Of a stretch of 64,000 bases of DNA, positions 42,565 to 53,354 are shown piece after piece. The notes below the pieces were generated by a model. The model made no database searches, was not told the DNA's origin, and worked only from the letters and a program-made list of their open reading frames with translations. The DNA is from Capra hircus (lineage: Eukaryota; Chordata; Mammalia; Artiodactyla; Bovidae): contig NC_030817.1 of assembly GCF_001704415.2 (NCBI RefSeq), positions 52,685,550 through 52,749,549 of the forward strand. The letters are read 5' to 3'. The position numbers were made by a program, and so were the translations under genes. How positions within the stretch are numbered: the first letter of the stretch is position 1; each line of letters starts with the position of its first letter.

Positions 42565-42616
42565 ATGCTAGCCTACTAGGCTCCTCTGTCCATAGGATTT
42601 CCAAGGCAAGAATACT
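42565..42616 (-). mobile_element. Bov SINE fragment (about 50 bp)
   Basis: 'tactaggctcctctgtccat' and 'ccaaggcaagaatactagag' match the middle of Bov-tA in antisense. Both ends are missing. Confidence 0.7.
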
Positions 42617-43490
42617 AGAGATTTCAAATTTAGTTTATCTCATCCAATAAAAAATATGAGCAATGAAAGTGTGTAGAGCAAGCAATAGGGGGAAATTGGA
42701 AAGGAGAGAGAGAGACAGAAGGGTTATAGCCAGCCTCTCTTTCCTTCTGCTAGAATGAAGGGAGGCAGAAATCTAGGAATCCATCTAAAGGAGAATCCAT
42801 TTGGCTCCCCTGATTCAAGTGCATAATTAACCATGATAACTGCCAGCCCTTAGATAAATTAATTCACCCACTGTTTTGCTCACGATGCCCTCCAGGATAA
42901 CAGGTGTGGGACATAGCCAGAAGGGACACAGATTAACAAAGATGTCATTACCCAGCTGCCTCCAGGGAACCCAGCCCACCTGCCCTTGGACTTGGCAATG
43001 CTAAAGCCGAGCTATAAACCAAGAATAACTTTTGCCTGATTTGAGAGGAGTCGGCACCCTTGAGAGTCCTAGAAACCTGTTTTTTTTCTCAGTCTCATGC
43101 AGTTTCCTCAACGGGCCACCCTCTTGGCCAACACACTGGGAGCGCCAGCAGAAACAGTGGGAGCAAAGAGGCTTTCTTTCAACAGAGCCTTCAATTAATT
43201 TGGAAAAAAAGATATTTGTACAATGACTTCATTGGGAGGCTTGCTGTTGGAAAGCTGAGCAAATTTCACACTCATTGTTTCAATATTTGCCATGAAATTC
43301 TTGGCTGAATTCTAACAAGAGCCATCTCTCTGTCCTTGGGTCCCATCCTATACATGGGGAATAAATACATTTCTTCTTCTCTCCTATTTACCAGAAACTA
43401 TTAAGAGAGCCGAGTTTAGTGGTAGCTGTCCAGACTCAATTCAGACAGACCCAGATATTGATAAATTCTGATATGTACTGCCCTGTACTA
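42617..43490. other. Single-copy DNA with conserved-looking block 42790-43320
   Basis: 42790-43320 contains homeobox-like words ('cataattaaccatgataact', 'agataaattaattcac', 'cttcaattaatttggaaa') and a few retained CpGs ('gctcacgatgccctccagga', 'gagtcggcacccttgagagt', 'ggagcgccagcagaaacagt'). Two short overlapping frames (43032-43226 and 43060-43308) have no features. Enhancer-like conservation is an inference. Confidence 0.4.
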
Positions 43491-43497
43491 ACTATGG

Positions 43498-43652
43498 GGC
43501 TTCCCTGGTGGCTCAGCTGGTAAAGAGTCCGCCTGTAATGCAGGAGACCTGGGTTAGATCCCTGGGTTGGGAAGATCCCCTGGAGAAGGGAATTGGCTAC
43601 CCACTCCAGTATTCTGGCCTAGAGAATTCCATGGACTATAATAGTCCATGAC
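43498..43652 (+). mobile_element. Bov-tA SINE, 3'-shortened, with TSD
   Basis: Head 'ggcttccctggtggctcagc', body 'gaagatcccctggagaaggg', ending early at 'atggactataatagtccatg'. The 7-bp word 'actatgg' (43491-43497 and 43653-43659) flanks it. The usual 'ggggtcgcaaagagtcggac' end is replaced by a short imperfect inverted repeat ('tggactataatagtcca'). Confidence 0.85.
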
Positions 43653-43659
43653 ACTATGG

Positions 43660-44299
43660 ACAAATTCTTTAAATTCTGCTTTCCTCACCTATAAACTCAC
43701 TTCAGTATCTTTCATAATTTTTTTTAAAAGAATAAAGAAAACAAGATACCACATAAGATTGCTCTGAAGATTAAAAGAGATATGCATGAAAAACTCTAGT
43801 ACAGAAACTAGCAGAAAATAATCAACACATCATAGCTGTTTCTTATTTAAGATTTTCAATATCATCCAGGATTTCCCCCCTGGAGTGAACCTAGTGGCTT
43901 GGATGACAGTGTTCAAAATCTCAAAATCAGACTAAAATGAATTGCTTCTCATGTTAAATTCTATCACCCCAAATGGAATTACACCTGTATGATGTATTTA
44001 GAAGGCTGGATAGTACACAGAACTCTTTTTATTTTCATATACTGAATTACATTTGTCAGATGTGGCCCATACTTGCTGGACAGTCACAGGACATTTGATT
44101 TCAAATATCCTGTCCCATGAGAAGGAGCCCTAATTACTGGCACAGAAAACATGGTCTGCCTATGTCCAACACCATCTTGCATCTATAACTGGCTTTCTTC
44201 AAAACAGGACAGTTCTGAAAATTTGGAGAACTGAGGTCACTACTTTGGAGTCCTTGCCATTCTCTAACTTGGAAATCAGAGATAAGTAAGCTAGGGTAA
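43660..44299. other. Unassigned DNA
   Basis: AT-rich; no gene or repeat recognised. Confidence 0.4.
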
Positions 44300-44557
44300 T
44301 CACAACCCACTCCAGTACTCTTGCCTGGAAAATCCCATGGGCGGAGGAGCCTGGTAGGCTGCAGTCCATGGGGTCGCTAAGAGTCGGACACGACTGAATG
44401 ACTTCACTTTCACTTTTCATCTTCATGCTTTGGAGAAGGAAATGGCAACCCACTCTAGTGTTCTTGCCTTGGGAATCCCAGGGACCGGGGAGCCTGGTGG
44501 GCTGCCGTCTATGGGGTTACACAGAGTCAGACACGACTGAAGCAACTTAGCAGCAAA
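44300..44557 (+). mobile_element. BOV-A2 dimeric SINE
   Basis: First unit 'cacaacccactccagtactc ... gtcggacacgactgaatgac', linker 'tttcacttttcatcttcatg', second unit 'ggcaacccactctagtgttc ... agacacgactgaagcaactt', then an 'agcagcaaagca' tail. Complete dimer. Confidence 0.92.
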
Positions 44558-46190
44558 GCAATTACAGCTTGGGGGAAGAGGGTCTTGTATCTCTACAACC
44601 ATGCTGCATGTTCCTAGAGTGTCTGCAACTACTTATACCAAGGGACTTCCTCCTTCCCTCTCTTCCTGATGGAAATAAACTCTAGAGATAAGAATTTCTA
44701 AGTCCACTCCAGTAAAGCACAGCTAGGGCTCTGTGCAAGTTCATGGCAGAGAAAGAAGCCAGAAGTATACTAGTCAAGTCTTTGACTAGTCAAGTCCTGG
44801 TGATTTAGGTCAACTAAACTCACCCAGATAAGCAGGGGTGCAAGTGATACAAGAGGCCAGAAACACTCTCACTTTGCAATGTGAAGTATGGCAGGCAATT
44901 TCCCAGAGCATCTCACCTTTTATTTTGGAACCACTTGCCTTTATCACACACTACTGTAGACTTAAATTTCTCTGTTCTGAAACTGAAAATGTCACAAGAC
45001 ATTACTAGATTGGTCAGTGAATTCTCTCCTCCTCCATCCCCACAAATCAAAAGAAAACTGAAAGATACAAAATATATAACTCCATATGTAGAATAAATAG
45101 GCAACAAAACCATCCCATTCCTAGGCTTTAATCATAAAGCCAGGAATTCCGGTTGCCTCCACCTTAGGGCAGAGACCCACAAAAGAATAGGGTAGGACTC
45201 AGACCCCAATTTAAATTACATTTAAACTGTTTCCTTACTACCTCTCTCCCAGCACAAGAAAAAAGAACTTCCCTGAAAGTTCCTGTTCTTATACTCTGTG
45301 ACCATAATGTTCCAATCAAGTCCTTGGGCTCTAAGTAGCCCACATATTTGTCAAACACAAAATGGAAGGAGGTTGCAACCTCTGGCTTACACAGCCCAAA
45401 CACTCTGAAAGTCACCCTTGGAGACTACTTAGCATGCAGTACCTGTTCGGGCCCGCTCACCTGTGCTTCTGGCTTGCTCGCAGCAGCCCAGGTGAAATGT
45501 GTTAGCCACACACAGGCAACCCACCAGGAGATCACTGAGTGGAAATCCAAGGGAGCCCAGGCCGCCTCCTGCCACAGTTCCCATCCTTCCCCCAGGTCTC
45601 AGAGGTGGGACTGGGCTCTCACAGCTCCAAGCTTGGAGATGTGCCAGGGTGTTGGCTCCTGGACTCTCAGTCCCAAGAACTGCCAACTGGAATCTTTCCA
45701 GAAAACTTCTGTTCACTCTTCTTCACTGTCTTCCTCCTCCCTTTATGGTGCCTAGGATCCTCACAGGCTGTCCTAGGTCTCTATGCTTGGATACAGCTGA
45801 ATGAATCAATAACACTTTAAATCAAGTGAAATTAAAAAAAAAAAAATCAAGTGAAATCAATGCATCACCTTGCCCAGGGACATGTGCATTCTAAAAGAAT
45901 GAAAGACTTTCAAGCAATGGCTTTGGATGGGGGATAGTTTTGAACAGAAGGGTTCTTTTGATGCGTAAAACCTTTCATTTAGGCGACTGTCTCTTCCGCC
46001 ATGTTAAGGGCAGTCAATTCTAGAAAGAATTGAAAAATCAAGGCTGCCCAAGATAAGGTGGTACTGAGTAAAGAAAGTATCAAAATATGCTATTTTCATT
46101 TCATAGCTTCTATGTCTTCATACAAGGAATAACAAAATAAACATACTGATGTACCAGGGAGCAAAAGCAAAATGTAATACCCAGGTGTGG
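44558..46190. other. Single-copy DNA, about 1.6 kb
   Basis: Contains a 12-bp direct repeat 'actagtcaagtc' at 44769-44780 and 44785-44796, and an A14 tract near 45833-45846. The stretch 45430-45800 is GC-richer, with overlapping frames on both strands (up to 135 codons), but none shows a domain, a conserved start or splice signals. I do not call a gene. Confidence 0.4.
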
Positions 46191-46191
46191 G

Positions 46192-46395
46192 GGGGTGGCA
46201 ATCTGGGTCCTTATCTCAGCTCTGCCCCTTCCTCGTGGCCCCAGGGCAACTCACCTAACTTATCATACCCACCTTCTCAGTTTCCTTGTTTACACAATGG
46301 AATGACAAGACAAGTAACCTCATAAAGGTGCCATGAGAGTCAAAAGAAAAATCTGAGATTGCCTTGTAAATGAAAAAGCACTCTAGACACCATAG
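46192..46395 (+). mobile_element. MIR SINE
   Basis: 'ctcagctctgccccttcctc', 'ccccagggcaactcacctaa', 'ctcagtttccttgtttacac', 'aaaggtgccatgagagtcaa' and 'aaaaagcactctagacacca' follow MIR order from the core to the 3' end. Confidence 0.75.
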
Positions 46396-47780
46396 GTGGG
46401 GCTCTGATCAAATTCATAGGGGGTTAAACAATGCAGGCTCTCTGAGTGTTCAGCTGTGGGTGTGAATCAGTCAAAAGCATAGAGTGGCAGGGATGCGGGA
46501 AGGAGGGGAGAAGTTGTTTCAAGCGTGGGAAAACAATAGGAACCAATGAGGCAGGACCCCCAAGCACATTTGAATGTATTTCAGCCCTAGTGTAGATTTA
46601 AGTTGCATCTTATTTTGAGAGGAAAAGAAAACTTGCATTATTGTTAAATCATGTTTCGTTTGCTCTCAAGTCAACACTTAAGTGCTTGTTGAGCACATAT
46701 GCTGTGCCCTTATTTCATCAGACATGAACAGACATTGCTCCCCATGCATAGCAAGAGATGTTGTTGAGTACCAACAGCTGGCTCTACAGATGTCAGCAAC
46801 AGCTGCATTTTGTGATTCGGAGATGCGTTAGTTCCAATTAATCTCCTTCTATCCTTGTTTTTAGAAACTCTGATGTCTATATATAAATTTATTTTATCTT
46901 CCTGGTTAAACTCCTTTGGCCAACACACTCAGTAGCCTTACAAAATTAGGTCTGGTTTGCTCAGGAACTGGAAATAAAAATGAACTCATCTCAATTGTTA
47001 GGGAGAGAAATCTCAAATGAAGGCATGATCTAGTCCACTAATCACTTCTAGCAAAGGCTCTGAGTCATACATCAGTGAGCTAAATCACCTGGCCCCCACA
47101 GAGATATTTCAGTAGGAAGCCTGTAAATAAAATGGATATTTAATATTTCATAGTGCATTTTTCTTGTAACAGGTGTGTAGAGCAGGGCCATCACTCAATA
47201 GATGGGAGGAAGACCCTCAGTTGAATGAAAACAAAGGGAGATGCCTGCGAGAGTTAAACTACATTTGTAAAGATGAGGATTGTTATTTCAACCTAGATGC
47301 TTGTTTCATCCATCAGAAAGTACCTAACACAGCGATACTCATAGGCACCATTCAAAATGAAATTCAAATACTAAATAGACTACAGCAGACATGGATTTAG
47401 ACAAAACATGTTCCTGGGCAGAATTTGTTTCAGTCAATGGCTGCGGGGCAAAGTCTTGGCTGCGCATGTGCTGGGACCCAATTTGGGGCATTTGTTAAAT
47501 GAATGAATGGTTGTAAGGTATAGCTTTTCCCCCATGGACCCCCAGGATGGGTGGAAACAATCCAAAGGAGTGGATCATGAAGACAAGAATGAAGTAGGGA
47601 CAGCCAGGGAGTTTATCACCAAGGTGGGGCCTGTCTATTTCATTAATATGATGAACTACTTTTACAGGCCTAATTTCTGCCAGTACCTTCTGCTCACTCC
47701 ACCCTCAGACAGAGAAGGGAAGAGGCACATGTGAAAAGTTCCACTAAGAGTAATCATACTGGGGCCTCTTCACTTTATAA
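46396..47780. other. Single-copy DNA, about 1.4 kb
   Basis: Several 72-75-codon frames (46710-46928, 47173-47400, 47507-47734) on either strand without recognisable features. 47105-47400 has a pyrimidine-AG word before 'gtgtgtagagcagggc' but no clear exon structure. Confidence 0.4.
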
Positions 47781-47794
47781 AAGGAGGGTGTTTT

Positions 47795-48130
47795 GGACTT
47801 TCCTGGTAGTCCAGTGGATAAGAAGGGACCTGCCAATGAAAGGGACACTGGTTCAATCCCTAGTTTGGGAAGATTACACTTCCTGCAAAACGACTAAGCC
47901 TGTATGCCACAACTATAGAAGCCCACACTCTAGAGCCTGCATGTAGGGCCTAGATGCTGCAGCTAATGAAGCCCATGGGCCTAGAGCCTGTGCTCCGCAA
48001 CAAGAGAAGCCACTGCAATGAGAAGCCTGTGCACCACGACAAAAAACAGCCCCTGCACTCCACAACCAGAGAAAGCCTGTGTGCAGCAACAAAGCCCCAG
48101 CACAACCAAAAATAAAATAAACTGTTAAAA
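47795..48130 (+). mobile_element. CHR-2 SINE with TSD
   Basis: 'ggactttcctggtagtccag', 'cctgtatgccacaactatag', 'gctccgcaacaagagaagcc' and 'gcaatgagaagcctgtgcac', ending in 'ccaaaaataaaataaactg'. Flanked by 'aaggagggtgtttt' (47781-47794) and 'aaggaaggtgtttt' (48131-48144), a 14-bp TSD with one mismatch. Confidence 0.93.
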
Positions 48131-48144
48131 AAGGAAGGTGTTTT

Positions 48145-48825
48145 AATTTATATAGAATCATCTGTTACTTTATATAGTCAGCTCTTTTTGTTCCCATGGA
48201 TGATATCCACAGTGACCTTTCTTTGTGCAGGATCAACATGCTAGAGTTGTCTGTTAAGAGGATCCTTACCTCCACTCAAAGACCTCACATGTTCCCTGGC
48301 AGAGGATGAAAGAAGTATTTAGATGCAAAAATGTTCTATTCTTCTACCTGCTGCAGTGGTTTCAGCAATGGAAAGTCTTGAATCCAAACATTCAAGAAGT
48401 TGAATTGATATTATTATGCTGTACATCTTAAATGCATACAGTGCTATATATGAGTAAAACTAGAAGGAAAAAAAAAATGCTTCCAAGGAATTTTAACAGG
48501 CCCCTTCAGCTAATGTATATCTGGGAACCATTTCTTCAAAATTCCAATAGTTCTCAAACATGGCAGCACATTATGAGTGATCAAAACAACAACAACAAAA
48601 CCAAAATATTAAGCAGAAGCCCATGGCAGTATAAAATGTTGGTGGCTCTGATCAGAATGTCTCAGATTCCTTTTTACTAGGAGTGAGTGAGTGAACGAGC
48701 AAGAGAAAGAAAGAAATGAAAAAAGAGAGACAGAGATCCTGGGGAGACTGTGAGGTTTTCACTTGCTGCTACTCTGGGGAGACTGGCCTCAGACTGCTTT
48801 GCTCCACATTCAAGAATAAGGATAG
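48145..48825. other. Unassigned DNA
   Basis: No gene or repeat recognised. It includes an 'acaacaacaacaaaacc' patch near 48583-48600 and a GA-rich patch near 48695-48740. Confidence 0.4.
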
Positions 48826-49250
48826 AGTATTGAGGGATTTGATTTAGGTCATACCTGAATGGTCTAGTGGTTTTCTGTACTTTCTTCAATTTAAGTCTGA
48901 ATTTGGCAATAAGGAGCTCATGATCTGAGTCACAGTCAGCTCCCAGTCTTGTTTTTGCTGACTGTATAGAGCCTCTCCATCTTCAGCTGCAAAGAATATA
49001 ATCAATCTGATTTCAGTGTTGACCATCTGGTGATATCCATGTGTAGAGTCTTCTCTTGTGTTGTTGGAAGAGGGTGTTTGCTATGACCAATGCGTTCTCT
49101 TGGCAAAACTCTATTAGCCTTTGCCCTGTTTCATTCCGTATTCCAAGGCCAAATTTGCCTGTTACTCCAGGTGTTTCTTGACTTCCTACTTTTGCATTCC
49201 AGTCCCCTATAATGAAAAGGACATCGTTTTTGGGTGTTAGTTCTGAAAGG

Positions 49251-49457
49251 ACTTCCCTGGTGGGTCAGACAGTAAAGCGTCAGCCCGCAATGTGGGAGAT
49301 CTGGGTTCGATTCCTGGTTCGGGAAGGTCCCCTGGAGAAGGAAATGGCAATCCACTCCAGCACTCTTGCATGGAAAATCCCATGGATGGAGGAGCCTGAT
49401 AGGCTACACCCCATGGGGTCGCAGAGAGTCAGACACGACTGAGAGACTTCACTTCAC
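49251..49457 (+). mobile_element. Bov-tA SINE inside the inverted BovB half
   Basis: 'acttccctggtgggtcagac', 'tgggttcgattcctggttcg', 'gagaaggaaatggcaatcca' and 'agtcagacacgactgagaga'. The TSD 'tctgaaagg' (49242-49250 and 49458-49466) is perfect and lies in BovB endonuclease sequence, proving that the SINE came after the BovB. Confidence 0.94.
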
Positions 49458-49471
49458 TCTGAAAGGTCTTG

Positions 49472-50962
49472 TTCAGTTCAGTTACTCAGTTGTGCCCGAC
49501 TCTGCAACCCCATGAATTGCAGCACACCAGGCCTCCTTGTCCATAACCAATTCCCAGAGTTCACTCAGACTCACATCCATCGAGTCAGTGATGCCATCCA
49601 GCCATCTCATCCTCTGTTGTCCCCTTCTCCTCCTGCCCCCAATCCCTGCCAACATCAGAGTCTTTTCCAATGAGTCAACTCTTCGCATGAGGTGGCCAAA
49701 GTACTGGAGTTTCAGCTTTAGCATCATTCCTTCCAAAGAAATCCCAGGGCTGATCTCCTTCAGAATGGACTGGTTGGATCTCCTTGCACTCCAAGGGACT
49801 CTCTAGAGTCTTCTCCAACACCACAGTTCAAAAGCATCGATTCTTCAGCGCTCAGCCTTCTTCACAGTCCAACTCTCACATGACCACTGGGAAAACCATA
49901 GCCTTGACTAGACGGACCTTAGTCGGCAAAGTAATGTCTCTGCTTTTCAATATGCTATCTAGGTTGGTCATAACTTTTCTTCCAAGGAGCAAGTGTCTTT
50001 TAATTTTGTGGCTGCAATCACCATCTGCAGTGATTTTGGAGCCCCCAAAAATAAAGTCTGACACTGTTTCCACTGTTTCCCCATCTATTTCCCATGAAGT
50101 GATGGGACCAGATGCCATGATCTTCGTTTTCTGAATGTTGAGCTTTAAGCCAACTTTTTCACTCTCCTCTTTCACTTGCATCAAGAGGCTTTTTAGTTCC
50201 TCTTCACTTTCTGCCATAAGGGTGGTGTCATCTGCATATCTGAGGTTATTGATATTTCTCCCGGCAATCTTGAATCCAGCTTGTGTTTCTTCCAGCCCAG
50301 CATTTCTCATGATGTACTCTGCATAGAAGTTAAATAAGCAGGGGGACAATATACAGCCTTGACATACACCTTTTCCTATTTGGAACCAGTCTGTTGTACC
50401 ATGTCCAGTTCTAACTGTTGCTTCCTGACCTGCATACAGATTTCTCAAGAGGCAGGTCAGATGGTCTGGTATTCCCATCTCTCTCAGAATTTTCTATAGT
50501 TTATTGTGATCCACACAGTCAAAGGCTTTGGCATAGTCAATAAAGCAGAAATAGATGTTTTTCTGGAACTCTCTTAATTTTTTGATGATCCAGTGGATGT
50601 TGGCAATTTGATCTCTGGTTCCTCTGCCTTTTCTAAAACCAGCTTGAACATCAGGAAGTTCACGGTTCACATACTGCTGAAGCCTGGCTTGGAGAATTTT
50701 GAGCATTACTTTACTAGCATGTGAGATGAGTGCAATTGTTTATTAGTTTGAGCATTCTTTGGCATTGCCTTTCTTTGGGGTTGGAAAGAAAACTGACTTT
50801 TTCCAGTCCTGTGGCCACTGCTGAGTTTTCCAAATTTGCTGGCATAGTGAGTGCGGCACTTTCACAGCATCATCTTTCAGGATTTGAAATAGCTCCACTG
50901 GAATTCCATCACCTCCACTAGCTTTGTTTGTAGTGATGCTTTCTAAGGCCCACTTGACTTCA
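49472..50962 (-). mobile_element. 5'-truncated BovB inserted in the inverted half
   Basis: 3' tail 'ttcagttcagttactcagtt' at the left, RT in the middle, 5' truncation at 'aaggcccacttgacttcaca'. The frame 50478-49876 is open for 200 codons, with 'LLRNLYAGQEATVRTGHGTT', 'GKGVCQGCILSPCLFNFYAE' and an intact YADD in 'NNLRYADDTTLMAES'. The host BovB resumes at 50964. About 7 bases of the host are missing at the junction and no TSD is seen. It shares many private variants with the RT of the plus-strand half (52200-53689). Confidence 0.85.
49876..50478 (-). pseudogene. BovB RT domain remnant (inserted copy)
   Basis: 200 residues from 'MGIPDHLTCLLRN' to 'LVKAMVFPVVM'. The catalytic YADD and the QG block are intact. 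Characteristic residues are Phe in 'LFNFYAEY', Gln in 'LLMQVKEES' and 'GGSKITADGDCSHKIKRHL'. The following part of the protein is in another frame and has a TAG at 49803-49805 on the minus strand. Not a host gene. Confidence 0.88.
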
Positions 50963-51291
50963 CATTCATAAAACCATTCAACTTCAGCTTCTTCCGTGTA
51001 CTGGTTGGGGCATAGACTTGGATTACTGAGATATTGAATGGTTTGCCTTGGAAATGAATAGAGATCATTCTGTCGTTTTTGAGATTGCATCCAAGTACTG
51101 CATTTTAGACTCTTGTTGGCCATGATGGCTACTCCATTTCTTCTGAGGGATTCCTGCCCGCAGTAGTAGATATAATGGTCATCTGAGTTAAATTCACCCA
51201 TTCCAGTCCATTTTAGTTCACTGATTCCTAGAATGTCAACGTTCACTCTTGCCATCTCCTGTTTGACCACTTCCAATTTGCATTGATTCAT
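50743..51291 (-). pseudogene. Chimaeric BovB frame across an insertion junction
   Basis: 182 residues joining the endonuclease N-part ('VVKQEMARVNVDILGISELK', from the inverted host BovB) to RT N-terminal text ('CEVKWALESITTNKASGGDG', from the inserted BovB). The join is at about 50963, at 'VEWFYE|CEVKW'. The in-frame fusion is accidental: the intervening endonuclease and linker sequence lies elsewhere (48836-49471 and 51593-52250). Confidence 0.8.
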
Positions 51292-51590
51292 GGACCTAAC
51301 ATTCCAGATTCCTATGCAATATTGCTCTTTACAGCATCAGACCTTGCTTCTATCACCAGTCACATCCACAACTGGGTACTGTTTTTGCTTTGGCTCCATC
51401 CCTTCATTCTTTCTGGAGTTATTTCTCCACTGATCTCCAGTAGCATATTGGGCACCTACTGACCTGGGGAGTTCCTCTTTCAGTATCCTATCATTTTTCC
51501 TTTTCATACTGTTCATGGAGTTCTCAAGGCAAGAGTACTGAAGTGGTTTGCCATTCCCTTCTCCAGTGGACCACATTCTGTCAAACTTAA

Positions 51591-52250
51591 ATGACCAAAT
51601 TCAGACTTAAACTGAAGAAAGTAGGGAAAACCACTAGACCATTCAGGTATGACCTAAATCAAATCCCTTTTGAGTATACAGTGGAAGTGAGAAATAGATT
51701 TAAGGGACTAGATCTGATAGATAGAGTGCCTGATGAACTATGGACTGAGGTTCATGACATTGTACAGGAGACAGGGATCAAGACCATCCCCATGGAAAAG
51801 AAATGCAAAAAAGCAAAATGGCTGTCTCGGGAGGCCTTACAAATAGCTGTGAAAAGAAGAGAGGCGAAAACCAAAGGAGAAAAGGAAAGATATAAGCATC
51901 TGAATGCAGAGTTCCAAAGAATAGCAAGAAGAGATAAGAAAGCCTTCCTCAGAGATCAGTGGAAAGAAATAGAGGAAAACAACAGAATGGGAAAGGCTAG
52001 AGATCACTTCAAGAAAATTAGAGATACCAAGGGAATATTTCATGCAAAGATGGGCTTGATAAAGGACAGAAATGGTCTGGACCTAACAGAAGCAGAAGAT
52101 ATTAAGAAGAGGTGGCAAGAATACACAGAAGAACTGTACAAAAAAGATATTCACGATCAAGATAATCACGATGGTGTGATCACTCACCTAGAGCCAGACA
52201 TCCTGGAATGTGAAGTAAAGTGGGCCTTAGAAAGCATCACTACGAAGTAG
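51591..52250 (+). pseudogene. BovB linker frame (3' half of the twin-primed copy)
   Basis: 219 residues from 'KFRLKLKKVGKTTRPFRYDL' to 'ECEVKWALESITTK', the region between endonuclease and RT. It is lysine/glutamate-rich with 'SREALQIAVKRREAKTKGEK' and 'FHAKMGLIKDRNGLDLTEAE'. It ends at a TAG created by a deletion that removed the next few codons before 'GDGIPVELFQ'-type sequence. The ATG is not natural. Confidence 0.88.
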
Positions 52251-52670
52251 AGGTGATGGAATTCCAGTGGAGCTATTTCAAATCCTGAAAGATGATGCAC
52301 TCAATAAGCCAGCAAATTTGGAAAATTCAGCAGTGGCCACAGGACTGGAAAAGGTCAGTTTTCATTCCAATCCCAAAGAAAGGCAATGCCAAAGAATGCT
52401 CAAACTAACAAACAATTGCACTCATCTCACATGCTCGTAGAGTAATGCTCAAAATTCTCCAAGCCAGGCTTCAGCAGTATGTGAACCGTGAACTTCCTGA
52501 TGTTCAAGCTGATTTTAGAAAAGGCAGAGGAACCAGAGATCAAATTGCGAACATCCTCTGGATCATCGAAAAAGCAAGAGTTCCAGAAAAACATCTATTT
52601 CTGCTTTATTGACTATGCCAAAGCCTGCGACTGCGTGGATCACAATAAACCATAGAAAATTCTGAGAGAG

Positions 52671-53354
52671 ATGGGAATACCAGACCACCTGACCTGCCTC
52701 TTGAGAAACCTATATGCAGGTCAGGAAGCAACAGTTAGAACTGGACATGGTACAACAGACTGGTTCCAAATAGGAAAAGGTGTATGTCAAGGCTGTATAT
52801 CGTCAGCCTGCTTATTTAACTTCTATGCAGAGTACATCATGAGAAACGCTGGGCTGGAGGAAGCACAAGCTGGATTCAAGATTGCCGGGAGAAATATCAA
52901 TAACCTCAGATATGCAGATGACACCACCCTTATGGCAGAAAGTGAAGAGGAACTAAAAAGCCTCTTGATGCAAGTGAAAGAGGAGAGTGAAAAAGTTGGC
53001 TTAAAGCTCAACATTCAGAAAACGAAGATCATGGCATCTGGTCCCATCACTTCATGGGAAATAGATGGGGAAACAGTGGAAACAGTGTCAGACTTTATTT
53101 TTGGGGGCTCCAAAATCACTGCAGATGGTGATTGCAGCCACAAAATTAAAAGACACTTGCTCCTTGGAAGAAAAGTTATGACCAACCTAGATAGCATATT
53201 GAAAAGCAGAGACATTACTTTGCCGACTAAGGTCCGTCTAGTCAAGGCTATGGTTCTTCCAGTGGTCATGCATGGATGTGAGAGTTGGACTGTGAAAAAA
53301 GCTGAGTGCGGAAGAATTGATGCTTTTGAACTGTGGTGTTGGAGAAGACTCTAG
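52671..53354 (+). pseudogene. BovB RT domain remnant (3' half)
   Basis: 227 residues with the RT blocks 'LLRNLYAGQEATVRTGHGTT', 'GKGVCQGCISSACLFNFYAE', the intact YADD in 'NNLRYADDTTLMAES' and 'KAECGRIDAFELWCWRRL'. It stops at TAG 53352-53354, at a site where other BovB copies in the window have TTG. The same TAG is present in the inverted copy at 49803-49805. Confidence 0.9.

Noticed and set aside
44769..44796. 12-bp repeat 'actagtcaagtc' with 4-bp spacer
   Set aside because: Too short and isolated to interpret; probably replication slippage.
45348..45804. Overlapping 135-, 101- and 93-codon frames in GC-richer DNA
   Set aside because: No domain, signal peptide, splice or promoter evidence; frames are open on both strands, as expected in locally GC-rich sequence.
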